DNA of 64,000 bases from DATFLS01 sp964413425 (lineage in GTDB: Bacteria; Fidelibacterota; JAANXI01): the NCBI GenBank assembly GCA_964413425.1, contig CAYPST010000010.1, positions 1 to 64,000 of the forward strand. Reading direction: 5' to 3'. The notes beneath the pieces are model-generated. The model was not told the DNA's origin and ran no database searches. It worked only from the letters and a program-made list of their open reading frames with translations. Position 1 is the stretch's first letter; each line of letters starts with the position of its first letter. Position numbers and translations under genes: made by a program. Positions 28,018 to 36,783 of the stretch are shown here, one piece after another.

Positions 28018-28564
28018 TTGCTGCTGTTCATTTCGGACAACGGAGGTTTACTTCGTGTCGGGGCCAATAACGGCAGCCTGCGCGGGGGCAAACAAATGGT
28101 CTACGAAGGAGGTATTCGGGTTCCCATGTGCGGCGGCTGGCCCGGGAAAATTCAACCGGATTCGCGTACCAGCCAGATTGCACTCACCATGGATTTATTT
28201 CCGACGATTTGTGAAGCCGCCGGCGCCGAAATACCGCATTCCATCGATGGCATTTCCATACCGGATATTCTCACCGGGCAGACCAAAACGCTGCCGGAGC
28301 GTGATCTGTTCTGGACCAGACGGGAAGGGGGAAACCGATATATGGGCAAGACCATCCGGGCGATACGACGCGGGGACTGGAAATTACTGCAGAACAGCCC
28401 GATGGAACCATTCAGGCTGTATAACCTGAGGGGAGGATCCGCTGGAAGAACACGATCGCTCGGAAAGCCATCCGGAGCAGTTCGACGAACTGGCAGAAGC
28501 GCTGCGAGCCCATATTCAGCGGGGCGGTGCAGTGCCCTGGCAGAAACCAAAATATGGCGGTTGA
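28018..28564 (+). pseudogene. Sulfatase, N-terminally deleted and frameshifted
   Basis: Only the C-terminal third of a type I sulfatase remains. It begins at LLLFISDNGG and includes GGKQMVYEGGIRVPM, a substrate-binding and active-site region, and LTMDLFPTICEAAG. The frame breaks at about 28432, within CTGAGGGGAGG, after LYNLRG. The correct continuation EDPLEEHDRSESHPEQFDEL is in another frame and ends at TGA 28562-28564. The formylglycine site (CxPSR/CxAGR) is absent because the 5' part is gone. The fragment directly abuts the upstream transporter gene, implying a deletion. Confidence 0.82.
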
Positions 28565-28701
28565 TTTGCGTGTGTCGATTGACTGGCCCGGAATATTCGC
28601 CCGTCCAGGTACAGCTGCATGCAGAGCTGTGTTAGAAACATACAGCACGAGAGTGTCAGATCAGATTTTCAATGTTGGAGCCGACTGACATTGATTATAC
28701 A

Positions 28702-29285
28702 TGAGTCTGTTTAGAAAACGCCTCGCCCCGAAGAGATGCCTTTGGCAAAGAGATCCCTCTGGGACAAAGAAAATATACAATATCTCCGTCCAAATAGCGG
28801 AATACATTGTGCTTATATCTTCTCTCCCTACTAAACATATAAGACTATTAAGATAACGCAGTCCAGTATCGACATGCTCCCTTAGGTGGATCATCTCTCC
28901 ACCCATCCCGGCCCCGAACACTCTATCCTCCTGGCCCCCTTTCTCTCACCAGAGAAAGGGGGGACGGGGTGCGGCGCGTTGGGCGCCATTTCGGTCCCCT
29001 GTCCACCATCTCCTCGGGACAGACTGAGGAATGAGAGCACGCATGGTTGTGTGGGCCGCATGAGGGACTGCAGCCCGCCTCCCCCTCTCATGGGCTGCGG
29101 AAGATGGGGGAAGGGATCCAGGAGAGGGGGACCGAGGGGGGGGGAGTGCTCGCCGCTCCGCCAAGTCAGCCGTCCGGCCGAAGGAACGCAACCAGCTCGC
29201 TCTTTCCTGAGTTAACTTAATAGTCATATAAACATAAGCCAAGTTCACCAACTTGTATCCGACGCATGTTTTCTAAATAGGCTCA
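28702..29285 (+). repeat. MITE-like element A, copy 2 (interrupted by element B)
   Basis: The ends are near-perfect inverted repeats: TGAGTCTGTTTAGAAAAC on the left against the reverse complement of GTTTTCTAAATAGGCTCA on the right. The left half carries CGCCTCGCCCCGAAGAGATGCC..GGGACAAAG, and the right half has AAGTTCACC..CTTGTATCCG. An element B copy is lodged between the halves. It lies between the sulfatase pseudogene and a lipoprotein gene. Confidence 0.75.
28842..29227 (+). repeat. Dispersed element B, nested in element A
   Basis: It runs from AGACTATTAAG to CTTAATAGTCA (inverted-repeat termini). It shares with 48133-48593 the blocks GACATGCTCC..ATCTCTCCACCCATCCCGG, a long hairpin CCCCCTTTCTCT..AGAGAAAGGGGG (about 28936-28965), GAGAGGGGGACCGAGGGGG and AACCAGCTCGCTCTTT. 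No transposase is encoded, so it would need one supplied in trans. Confidence 0.75.
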
Positions 29286-29351
29286 TAGTACAGACATCAT
29301 GTCCCGGGGCAGTACTGTTGAATTAATAACGAAGCAATCTGCAATGGAAGT

Positions 29352-29386
29352 AAAAGAAAAAGCCGGGTATGGAAGAACCCGGCTTC
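29352..29386 (-). terminator. Rho-independent terminator of the lipoprotein gene
   Basis: Read on the minus strand, an 8-bp stem AGCCGGGT (29384-29377) / ACCCGGCT (29368-29361) is followed by TTTTCTTTT. It lies about 45 bp after the stop codon of the minus-strand lipoprotein gene. Confidence 0.85.
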
Positions 29387-29428
29387 CAGGATGACCTCTT
29401 GCGACAACAGGATAACTCGGCCTGGTGA

Positions 29429-29851
29429 TTACTGAATCTTCACCTCGATGGTGGCGCTTTTTCCGGTCCACTGATTGGCCAGCTCTTCCGTCACCAATTC
29501 ATTGCCCTGTTTATCATACACGCTGACATCGATGTGATAGGTCCCGCTCGGAGCATCCCAGGGCACTTCAAAGGAAGAACTCCAGATATTATCGCCTGCA
29601 ACTTTGTCCGCACCCTCGCCGTTATTCTGCAATTGCCCCCGGAATTCAGTGTATTCACGGACGGTGGTTTCCACCCGATCAACATTTTCTGCAGGCCCGT
29701 TGACCACCACGTACAGGGATAGATCATTACCGGGGCCTACGGGTTGTGGTTCTGCATAGGCGTTCTCCACGCTTAATTTCCCCCCGGCGCAATTCACCAG
29801 GAAGATTGAAACAAAGATAGTAAGGCTCAGAACGGAAAAACCTCTTTTCAT
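29429..29851 (-). CDS. Small lipoprotein with Ig-like (choice-of-anchor X-type) domain
   Basis: 140 residues. A lipoprotein signal ends IFLVNCAGG (Cys about residue 21). A beta-sandwich-like domain follows, containing NNGEGADKVAGDNIW and DAPSGTYHIDVSVYD, a pattern I associate with choice-of-anchor X domains. The start at 29851 is preferred since GAGGGG lies 7 bp upstream; ATG 29857 is too close. Followed by a clear terminator. Function unknown, likely a cell-surface accessory. Confidence 0.7.
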   Translation of the reverse strand: MKRGFSVLSLTIFVSIFLVNCAGGKLSVENAYAEPQPVGPGNDLSLYVVVNGPAENVDRVETTVREYTEFRGQLQNNGEGADKVAGDNIWSSSFEVPWDAPSGTYHIDVSVYDKQGNELVTEELANQWTGKSATIEVKIQ

Positions 29852-29857
29852 AACCAT

Positions 29858-30171
29858 ACCCCTCTGATTGAGTTCGGAATAACACTAAAAAGATTAGTAC
29901 GGATTTTGCCGAAATGCAACATCCAAATGCTAGTCTCACTGACAATTCAGAAGTATAATCCGGACATTGTAGGTCCATGTCGATCTCTCCACCGATCTCA
30001 ACGTGGAAGGCTGAAGGGATTTCATATTGCTATTCAGAGATATTTGGATAATATTATTGTGACCTCTGTAGAAACCACGAATGAACACGAATTACCACAA
30101 ATTAAATCAAACCCATAATAAACAATTATTAATCAGAGAATTGATTTTACTATCACGGCAAATTACTTCAA
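29858..30171. other. Intergenic gap with CACGAATT motif
   Basis: About 310 bp upstream of the lipoprotein gene. It contains ACCACGAATGAACACGAATT..CCACAAATT at 30075-30105, a member of the dispersed motif class. No gene seen. The target-site copy TTCAA of element C lies at 30167-30171. Confidence 0.5.
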
Positions 30172-30351
30172 CCCAAATTGAGCGATTTATTTCCATAAAT
30201 CGCTCAACCGACAAAGAAAATGTACGTGTTCACCTCCCCGAAAACGGCGTCGGGACGTTTCGCACCCATTCGGTGAAAACACACATTTTCTCAGTCGGGG
30301 TTATACCTAAGTACAGCGATACTTCGCGAAGCTCGTATCGCTCAACTTAGG
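30172..30351 (-). repeat. MITE-like element C, copy 1, with TTCAA target duplication
   Basis: 180 bp bounded by CCCAAATTGAGCG and CGCTCAACTTAGG (inverted-repeat ends). Flanked by TTCAA on both sides (30167-30171 and 30352-30356). It is about 85% identical by eye to the reverse complement of 48383-48583. It includes two internal hairpins: GAGCGATTTATTTCCATAAATCGCTC, and CCTAAGTACAGCGATACT..CGTATCGCTCAACTTAGG at the right end. No ORF. Confidence 0.8.
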
Positions 30352-30549
30352 TTCAATTATTTAAAGTGAGAGTTCTTTGATCTCCTTTTCAAAACCGACT
30401 ATTTATTTCTGTCATACTAAAGAAAACGATCAAAAGCATTTTTACACTTCCGTATATTACTTGGAAGACCATCAGCAGGGGTTAAAATCCGGGATCATTG
30501 GAACTTTATCCAATTTTCTTAACAAATGTGCAGCGAAGGAGAATGAACG

Positions 30550-31911
30550 GTGAGTGGTGTCTGGTTGCTGATCATACTACTGCTGGCGATTGTTTTCATC
30601 ATCTATGGAACCGCCGGATTGAAATGGCATCCCTTTCTGGTTTTGCTGCTGGCATCCTATGCCGTAGGATTACTTGCCGGTCTTCCGGGCTCAGAGACCA
30701 TTAAAGCCATCACTGACGGGTTTGGCGGGACGTTAGGGTCCATCGGAATCATCATCGCTGCCGGGACCATTATCGGTGCCATTCTTGAAAAAAGCGGTGG
30801 GACTATCGTCATGGCGAACACGGTCATCCGGTGGATCGGGGAAGCCCGGTCGGCGCTTGCCATGAGTATCACTGGTGCGGTGGTTTCCATCCCTGTATTC
30901 TGTGATTCGGGGTTTGTGATACTCTCACCACTGAACAACTCCCTTGCCGCCCGGGCAAAAAAGTCCGTGGCACTGTATGCCGTGGCCCTGAGTATGGGAT
31001 TATATTCCACGCACGTCTTCGTACCGCCCACTCCCGGGCCTATTGCCGCAGCCGGCATCCTGAACGCAGATCTGGGATCGGTGATTCTGCTGGGTATAAT
31101 TACCACGGTACCGGTCATCATCGTGACCTACCTCTTTGCCAGGTATGCAGGGAATCGGATCTACATCGATCCGGCACAGGTGGTCGAAACAACACAACAG
31201 GAAGATTCGGATTCCCCGCCTGCCCAACCTGATGAACGGGAGCTTCCCCGTCCGATACTGGCCTTTTTACCGATTCTGGTGCCGATGCTCCTCATTGCCC
31301 TCCGGTCGGTGGCCGAATTCCCTGGAAAAATTTTCGGTGAAGGAGTTGCCTTCAAGATCATTACCTTTTTCGGTGATCCCAATACTGCCCTGATTCTGGG
31401 TGTGATACTGGTGTTTCTTACGGTGCGGGAACGTGGTCCGCACGTGTATCGGGACTGGGTTGGCACCGGGTTAAAAAATGCCGGGACAATCATTTTAATC
31501 ACCGGTGCCGGAGGAGCATTGGGGAGCGTTCTCCGGGCGACGCCAATCGGAGATTATCTGGGCAGCACTCTGGCGAACTGGAATATCGGGATCTTCCTGC
31601 CGTTTCTCATTGCCGCCGCTATTAAAACAGCCCAGGGATCATCGACGGTCTCGATTATCACGACCGCTTCCATTGTAACTCCGCTCCTGACAACCATGGG
31701 ATTAGCCGGCGGGATGGGACCGGTGCTGGTGACATTGGCTATCGGTGCCGGAGCAATGACTGTCTCCCATGCGAATGATAGCTATTTCTGGGTGGTCAGC
31801 CAGTTTTCGGGGATGGATGTTTCCCAGGCATACCGACTGCAAACTGTGAGCTCCGGGATAGCCGGCGTGACCGGGATTCTTATGGTATTTATCTTCAGTT
31901 TACTCGTGTAA
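30550..31911 (+). CDS. GntP-family permease (gluconate/sugar-acid type)
   Basis: 453 residues, about 12 spans, an inner-membrane proton-coupled importer of sugar acids. GntP-family features are GGTLGSIGIIIAAGTIIGAIL, SIPVFCDSGFVILSPL, the re-entrant STHVFVPPTPGPIAAAG, and near the C-terminus AQGSSTVSIITTASI and SHANDSYFWVVSQF. The GTG start at 30550 has AAGGAG 8 bp upstream. It precedes an SGNH hydrolase, an RraA-like protein and a glycosidase, suggesting use of a released acidic sugar; the substrate is inferred. Confidence 0.88.
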   Translation: MSGVWLLIILLLAIVFIIYGTAGLKWHPFLVLLLASYAVGLLAGLPGSETIKAITDGFGGTLGSIGIIIAAGTIIGAILEKSGGTIVMANTVIRWIGEARSALAMSITGAVVSIPVFCDSGFVILSPLNNSLAARAKKSVALYAVALSMGLYSTHVFVPPTPGPIAAAGILNADLGSVILLGIITTVPVIIVTYLFARYAGNRIYIDPAQVVETTQQEDSDSPPAQPDERELPRPILAFLPILVPMLLIALRSVAEFPGKIFGEGVAFKIITFFGDPNTALILGVILVFLTVRERGPHVYRDWVGTGLKNAGTIILITGAGGALGSVLRATPIGDYLGSTLANWNIGIFLPFLIAAAIKTAQGSSTVSIITTASIVTPLLTTMGLAGGMGPVLVTLAIGAGAMTVSHANDSYFWVVSQFSGMDVSQAYRLQTVSSGIAGVTGILMVFIFSLLV

Positions 31912-32199
31912 CTGAGCAGTATGAGTGTCAGCAGGGATCTCCGATCCCATTCGCAGAGATTAGAGAAAAAGTATATCCATGAGAGTGGTTAAAAAAACAA
32001 GTGAAAGACAGAACATGTTCAAATGGACATGTAGGTAGTGGGCAAAGTTGAATATCAAGTTTCATATTATCAGTGTCTTTCAGTGCGTTTCAGTGTTTCA
32101 TTCAGGTATTATTTTTGTCCCAGAGGGATCTCTTCGAGGCGGTTCTGGCGATCTTTGCGCTTTCTCTCATTCATAGAATTACAACGAGGGAGGTGATTC

Positions 32200-32892
32200 A
32201 TGTCCCGTTCATACCAGAAGATGTCGGTATTTTTGGCAATCCTGTTAGTTTTCCTGGGTCCTCAGCACGTATTCGGACAACCCGAGCGATGGGAAACCGC
32301 TATTCAGGCCTTTGAGGCACAAGACAGACAAGATCCTCCACCCGCCGGAGCAGTATTGTTCGCCGGAAGTTCCAGCATTCGCGGATGGGAATCTCTGCAG
32401 CAGGATTTTCCGTTCGTGCCGGTGATACAGCGGGGTTTCGGCGGTTCGGAAATGGAAGATTTGCTTTATTATACAGATCGCATCGTTACTCCGTATAAGC
32501 CGTCGGTGATCATTGTCTACGAGGGCGATAATGATATTGCAAACGGGAAGAGCCCTGCCCGGGTTTTTACCGACTTTAAAAAATTTGTGGAGCAGGTGCA
32601 TACCGCACTTCCCGATGCCAAAATCGGTTACATTTCGATTAAACCCAGTATTGCCAGATGGTCGTTGGTGGAGGAAATGGCGGAAGCCAACCGGATGATT
32701 CGTAAGTTCACCCTGTGGGCACCGAACCTTGAATATATCGATATCTTTTCACCGATGCTGGGGTTGGATGGAAAACCGCGCAATGAGCTGCTGATTGAAG
32801 ACGGACTGCATCTGACACCGGCCGGGTATGAGCTCTGGACGGAAATAGTGACCCCATATCTGCAACCTGTAAAAATTACTCAGAATGATTAA
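32200..32892 (+). CDS. Secreted SGNH/GDSL-type hydrolase
   Basis: 230 residues with a signal peptide (to about residue 26). SGNH blocks are FAGSSSIRGW (nucleophile Ser), RGFGGSEMEDLL (Gly), EGDNDI (Asn) and DGLHLTPAGYELW (Asp-His). Such enzymes are esterases or carbohydrate deacetylases. GGAGGTGA lies close before the ATG. Possibly in one operon with the two genes that follow (21 and 60 bp gaps). Confidence 0.88.
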   Translation: MSRSYQKMSVFLAILLVFLGPQHVFGQPERWETAIQAFEAQDRQDPPPAGAVLFAGSSSIRGWESLQQDFPFVPVIQRGFGGSEMEDLLYYTDRIVTPYKPSVIIVYEGDNDIANGKSPARVFTDFKKFVEQVHTALPDAKIGYISIKPSIARWSLVEEMAEANRMIRKFTLWAPNLEYIDIFSPMLGLDGKPRNELLIEDGLHLTPAGYELWTEIVTPYLQPVKITQND

Positions 32893-32913
32893 AAGTGAGA
32901 GGAGGAAAAATCC

Positions 32914-33762
32914 ATGCGAAAAAAATGGTCCGGTTTTTTATCTCTGGGAGTAGTTGTTTTTCTTATCATGGGAGATGTGGTATTGGCGCAGCCGGAAAAT
33001 GTTGACGAGTTAAGAAAAGGGCATAATTTTATTCCTACGCCGGTCTACTCAATGGAAGAAGATCAGGCAATTCTCAAGCTATTCGAGGGATTACGAGTGG
33101 CAGACGTTTCCGATGGTATGGATAAAGTCGGTCTGCAGAACGTCGGGCTTATGACTCCGGAAATCCATGCGCTGTGGAAAGATACCGAAGACTTTTCGCA
33201 CCAATTTGTCGGGATTGCGGTGACAGTACGCTACGTTCCCACCAATAAGCCGCCCGCCGGTCATATGGAGACCGAACAGTTTGATCAGTGGGTGGGACAC
33301 TGGTACGGGGAGTATTCTTCGGAACCTTTTGTGCCGCTGCTCCGGGAGGGCTCAGCGCTGGTGATTGATGATGCGAACAGTGTTGATGTGGGATCCATCG
33401 GGTCGAATAATATTATGGGATGGGCCATCCGGGGCTGCGTCGGAGTCGTCACGGATGCCACCGCCCGGGATACGGATGAAATCATCGCGGAAGGTATTCC
33501 GTTATATTTTAAAGAAACGGGAAGAGGCATCCGTCCCGGCCGGAATGAAGTAGAGTCAGTCAATCGTCCCATAGAAGTGGGAGGCGTACTGGTGCGTCCG
33601 GGCGATGTGATTGTGGCCGATGGTGACGGTGTCATCTGTGTGCCCCGGGAATACGCGGAAGAAGTAGCGGAGTATGCACGAAAGACCATTGAAGGCGATA
33701 AAGAGAGCCGCCGGCAGAAGTACGAAAAATTGGGCATCCCATTCGATGAAACAGTAAAGTAA
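32914..33762 (+). CDS. Exported RraA-like family protein
   Basis: 282 residues. A signal peptide (MRKKWSGFLSLGVVVFLIMG...LAQ) precedes an RraA/HMG-aldolase-type domain (about 45-275). That domain shows VADVSDGMDKVGL, NIMGWAIRGCVGVVTDATARD (the family's G-x-x-G-x-V-T-D-x-x-x-R-D motif) and VRPGDVIVADGDGVICVP. Related enzymes are divalent-metal aldolases or decarboxylases of 4-carboxy-4-hydroxy-2-oxo acids; others bind RNase E. An exported member is unusual, and its substrate is unknown. GGAGG precedes the start. Confidence 0.82.
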   Translation: MRKKWSGFLSLGVVVFLIMGDVVLAQPENVDELRKGHNFIPTPVYSMEEDQAILKLFEGLRVADVSDGMDKVGLQNVGLMTPEIHALWKDTEDFSHQFVGIAVTVRYVPTNKPPAGHMETEQFDQWVGHWYGEYSSEPFVPLLREGSALVIDDANSVDVGSIGSNNIMGWAIRGCVGVVTDATARDTDEIIAEGIPLYFKETGRGIRPGRNEVESVNRPIEVGGVLVRPGDVIVADGDGVICVPREYAEEVAEYARKTIEGDKESRRQKYEKLGIPFDETVK

Positions 33763-33822
33763 ACCTTGGTGTGGCTCGCAGTATATACGCCAAATTAAGT
33801 AAAGGATTCGTTAAAAAATCCG

Positions 33823-35895
33823 ATGATGAAAAACCAACTGAAGAGACAATCCTGTGGGGACTTGTTTCGAAGCATTTCGATACTCTGCATATTGTTAGTC
33901 GTTTGTTTTCCAGTTTCATTTGCTGTTTCCGAAGCCCAGGAGTATCCGGAACGTCTCCGACGAGCCGAGAGCTTTCTGGGGATCCATTTCGATTTTCACG
34001 CCGGAGACGACTGCATGGATATCGGCAGAGATGTGGATCGCGAGATGGTGGAGTATGTCATAGAGATGGTCCACCCTGATTATATCCAGGTCGATTGTAA
34101 GGGCCATCCGGGATTATCCAGCTATCCCACAGAGGTCGGTCACCGGGCACCGGGATTCGTGCAGGATCCCCTGCGCATCTGGCGGGAGGTTACTGCTGAA
34201 CATGGGATCGCGCTGTACGTGCATTATTCGGGAGTATGGGACGCCGAAGCAGTAAACCGGCATCCGGAGTGGGCCCGGATTAATGAGCAGGGACGTCCCG
34301 ACAACAGACTGACTTCCGTGTATGGACCGTACGTTGACAGCCTTCTGATCCCCCAAGTGAAAGAACTCATCGATCAATACCAGATTGATGGGGCCTGGGT
34401 AGATGGTGAGTGCTGGGCGATCGAACGCGATTACCGGTTTGCGAATTTCCTCACCATGCACAAACAATTTGGCCTGGAGCGATTACCTCGCTCGCCGGAT
34501 GATCCCTATTGGTACGAGTTTTCGCGGTACAGCCGGGAGGGATTCCGGGATTACCTGAAGTATTATGTCACTACCCTTCACGACTATGCGCCGGATTTCC
34601 AGATCGCCAGTAACTGGGCATACAGTTCGATGATGCCGGAACCGGTGACCATTGATGTCGATTTCATTTCCGGCGATTATTCCGCCATGAACAGCATCAA
34701 CAGTGCGCGTCTGGAGGGGCGCAGTATGGTACATCAGGGCAAACCCTGGGATCTGATGGCCTGGAGTTTCACCTGGACAGACCGGCACTTCAGCACCAAA
34801 TCGATTCCTCAGCTTCAACAGGAAGCAGCCATGGTTCTTTCTCTGGGCGGAGGATTCCAGGCCTATTTTCCCCAGCGGAGAGATGGCTCTATTCGGCGTT
34901 GGCAGATGAAACTCATGAAAGAAGCAGCCGAATTCTGTCGTGCCAGAGAAGCTCTCTGCCACAATGCCGAACCTATTCCACAGATCGGGTTGATCTACTC
35001 CGGAGAGGCGTTTTACCGGAACAATCAGAAGTTATTTGCTGCGTGGCACGGCGAGCTGGTGCCGCTTCGGGGCAATCTGCAGGCTCTGCTGGAATCGCAG
35101 AATGTGGTGGATGTAGTGATGGAGCATCATCTCAGGGATCGGATGAGAGAATATCCGCTCCTTATTTACCCGGAGTGGGAATATATCGATCCGGAGTTTA
35201 AGCAGGAGCTGCTTGAGTATGTGAACGCCGGAGGGAACTTGCTGATGATCGGGCCCAGGGCTGCGGCCCTTTTCGAAGAAGAACTCGGTGTCACCCTGGT
35301 AGGAGAGCCAGAAGAAAGGCTGAATGGATTGGAGTATGGTGGGTGGCTGGGAGGTGTCCGCTCGCTGTTTCAGAGGGTCCGGCTCGGCGAATCGGCCAGA
35401 CCATTCGGAAAGATATATAACAGCGATCCGAACAACGTAAACGACATGAAAGGCCCAGCCGAAACTGCGGCCTCAATTCGCCGATACGGAGAAGGTCGGA
35501 TCGCGGCAACATACCTGAATCTGGGAGAACGATACTATAATGCGGCGACCTCGGTCAGCCGGGATTTTCTGGATACCCTGGTCCGGGAGCTCTTCCCGGA
35601 ACCCTTAGTGACAGTTGAAGGATCGCATCACGTGGATGTTACCGCGAACAGAAAAAATGGACGGGTGCTAATCAATCTGGTGAATACGGCAGGGCCCCAC
35701 GCCAATGAGAATATCTATGTGTACGATGACATCCCCTCTGTGGGACCTCTGCAGGTGACTATAAGATCGGAAGAGGAACCCGAAATCCTTCGACTCGAAC
35801 CTCTCGGCAGGGAATTGGAGTATACTTTCAGAGAGGGAACACTTACCACGACAGTGAAATCGCTTGATTTACACCAGATTCTGGTGCTGGAGTGA
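33823..35895 (+). CDS. Secreted glycoside hydrolase-like protein (GHL6/fucosidase-like)
   Basis: 690 residues. After a signal region (about 10-38) comes a TIM barrel with IHFDFHAGDDCMDIGRDV, YIQVDCKGHPGLSSYPTEVG, YVHYSGVWD and IDGAWVDGECW, whose Asp is a candidate nucleophile. Then comes a glutamine-amidotransferase-like beta-galactosidase trimerisation-type domain (about 385-510, YVNAGGNLLMIGP) and a C-terminal beta domain. This matches hypothetical GH family 6 / fucosidase-like proteins. It probably belongs with the upstream esterase, RraA and GntP genes. Start at ATG 33823 with a distant AAGGA. Confidence 0.7.
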   Translation: MMKNQLKRQSCGDLFRSISILCILLVVCFPVSFAVSEAQEYPERLRRAESFLGIHFDFHAGDDCMDIGRDVDREMVEYVIEMVHPDYIQVDCKGHPGLSSYPTEVGHRAPGFVQDPLRIWREVTAEHGIALYVHYSGVWDAEAVNRHPEWARINEQGRPDNRLTSVYGPYVDSLLIPQVKELIDQYQIDGAWVDGECWAIERDYRFANFLTMHKQFGLERLPRSPDDPYWYEFSRYSREGFRDYLKYYVTTLHDYAPDFQIASNWAYSSMMPEPVTIDVDFISGDYSAMNSINSARLEGRSMVHQGKPWDLMAWSFTWTDRHFSTKSIPQLQQEAAMVLSLGGGFQAYFPQRRDGSIRRWQMKLMKEAAEFCRAREALCHNAEPIPQIGLIYSGEAFYRNNQKLFAAWHGELVPLRGNLQALLESQNVVDVVMEHHLRDRMREYPLLIYPEWEYIDPEFKQELLEYVNAGGNLLMIGPRAAALFEEELGVTLVGEPEERLNGLEYGGWLGGVRSLFQRVRLGESARPFGKIYNSDPNNVNDMKGPAETAASIRRYGEGRIAATYLNLGERYYNAATSVSRDFLDTLVRELFPEPLVTVEGSHHVDVTANRKNGRVLINLVNTAGPHANENIYVYDDIPSVGPLQVTIRSEEEPEILRLEPLGRELEYTFREGTLTTTVKSLDLHQILVLE

Positions 35896-35908
35896 CCTTT
35901 CGTCTTGC

Positions 35909-36250
35909 TTATTCCGGCCAGATGGAGTCGCTGCCCAGGTTGTAGAATCGATCCAGCATCCATTCTTCGTACGTTTTCGTCTGTTCTATGGGATCCACCG
36001 GCAGGTTAATAAGCAGCTCGACCAGTTTATCATTTTCCAGGAGAGACGTGGGACCGGATTTGCCAGGAGTTAACCGGGCATAGGCCTGGTTAATGGCGCC
36101 CATAATCCGCTCGTCACGTTCACCGATGTCCGGATGGACCTGCTTGGCTTTCCGGCGATAGGCTTTTTGAATATTCTCCTGTGGCGCACCTTCAGAGAGA
36201 CCCAGAATTTTTCTCGCCCGGTCCGTGATTTCCTGATCTCTTAATTTCAT
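35909..36250 (-). CDS. Small J-domain protein
   Basis: 113 residues. The J domain (about 5-65) includes ARKILGLSEGAPQENIQKAYRRKAKQVHPD with the HPD motif that stimulates DnaK ATPase. No zinc-finger or C-terminal substrate domain follows; the last 50 residues are a short acidic tail. Convergent with the glycosidase gene (13-bp gap). Confidence 0.85.
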   Translation of the reverse strand: MKLRDQEITDRARKILGLSEGAPQENIQKAYRRKAKQVHPDIGERDERIMGAINQAYARLTPGKSGPTSLLENDKLVELLINLPVDPIEQTKTYEEWMLDRFYNLGSDSIWPE

Positions 36251-36783
36251 ATCTTCCTCACGTTATTCCCGACTTACGGGAGTTTTTTGTCTGATTAAAA
36301 AACATACGAAATTTTGCTGGAAATGCAACCGAAGATTCAAGATTCAAGAATTCAAAACTTCAAAACTCAATAAGGCAAACAACCCGGCCCATCCCCTGAG
36401 AACAGCCACAGATTGCCACAGATTTTCACTGATAAAAGGCCATTATAAATGAGAATTCAAGAACTCAAGGACTCGAGAAGGCAAGTATTCAAAACTCCAA
36501 ATTCAAAAGTTCAAAAAGACAAGGGGCAAAATTTTCAATCCAAACTCCAATTGGATCCCTAGGCCCATAAGTGCAGAGCGGGAGTATCGGAGACCGGCCT
36601 TTCCACGTCCACCGCCCGATTAGCACACAGTTTTGTATACGAATGTACCCCTCTGCCCCGAGTAGAAATCCCGACCCTTCCGGGGTTGTCATTATCGGAG
36701 TCTTTCACCGTGCGGCTCCTTTTTTCTGTGTTCATCCCCGTCAGGAGGCCGTCAGGGTCAGGCCTTCGACCGGCGTGTGCGAT
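36251..36783. other. 533-bp intergenic gap with low-complexity TTCAA/CAGATT motifs
   Basis: It contains AAGATTCAAGAATTCAAAACTTCAAAACTC (36330-36370 region) and a similar run at 36450-36520, plus GCCACAGATTGCCACAGATTTTCACTG (36400-36430) and TTTTTTCTGTGTTCATCC near 36720. These belong to the dispersed motif class. No gene seen. Confidence 0.5.

Noticed and set aside
28886..29251. ORFs on both strands of the G/C-rich interior of element B
   Set aside because: They are compositional artefacts of a repeat that occurs elsewhere without a conserved frame.
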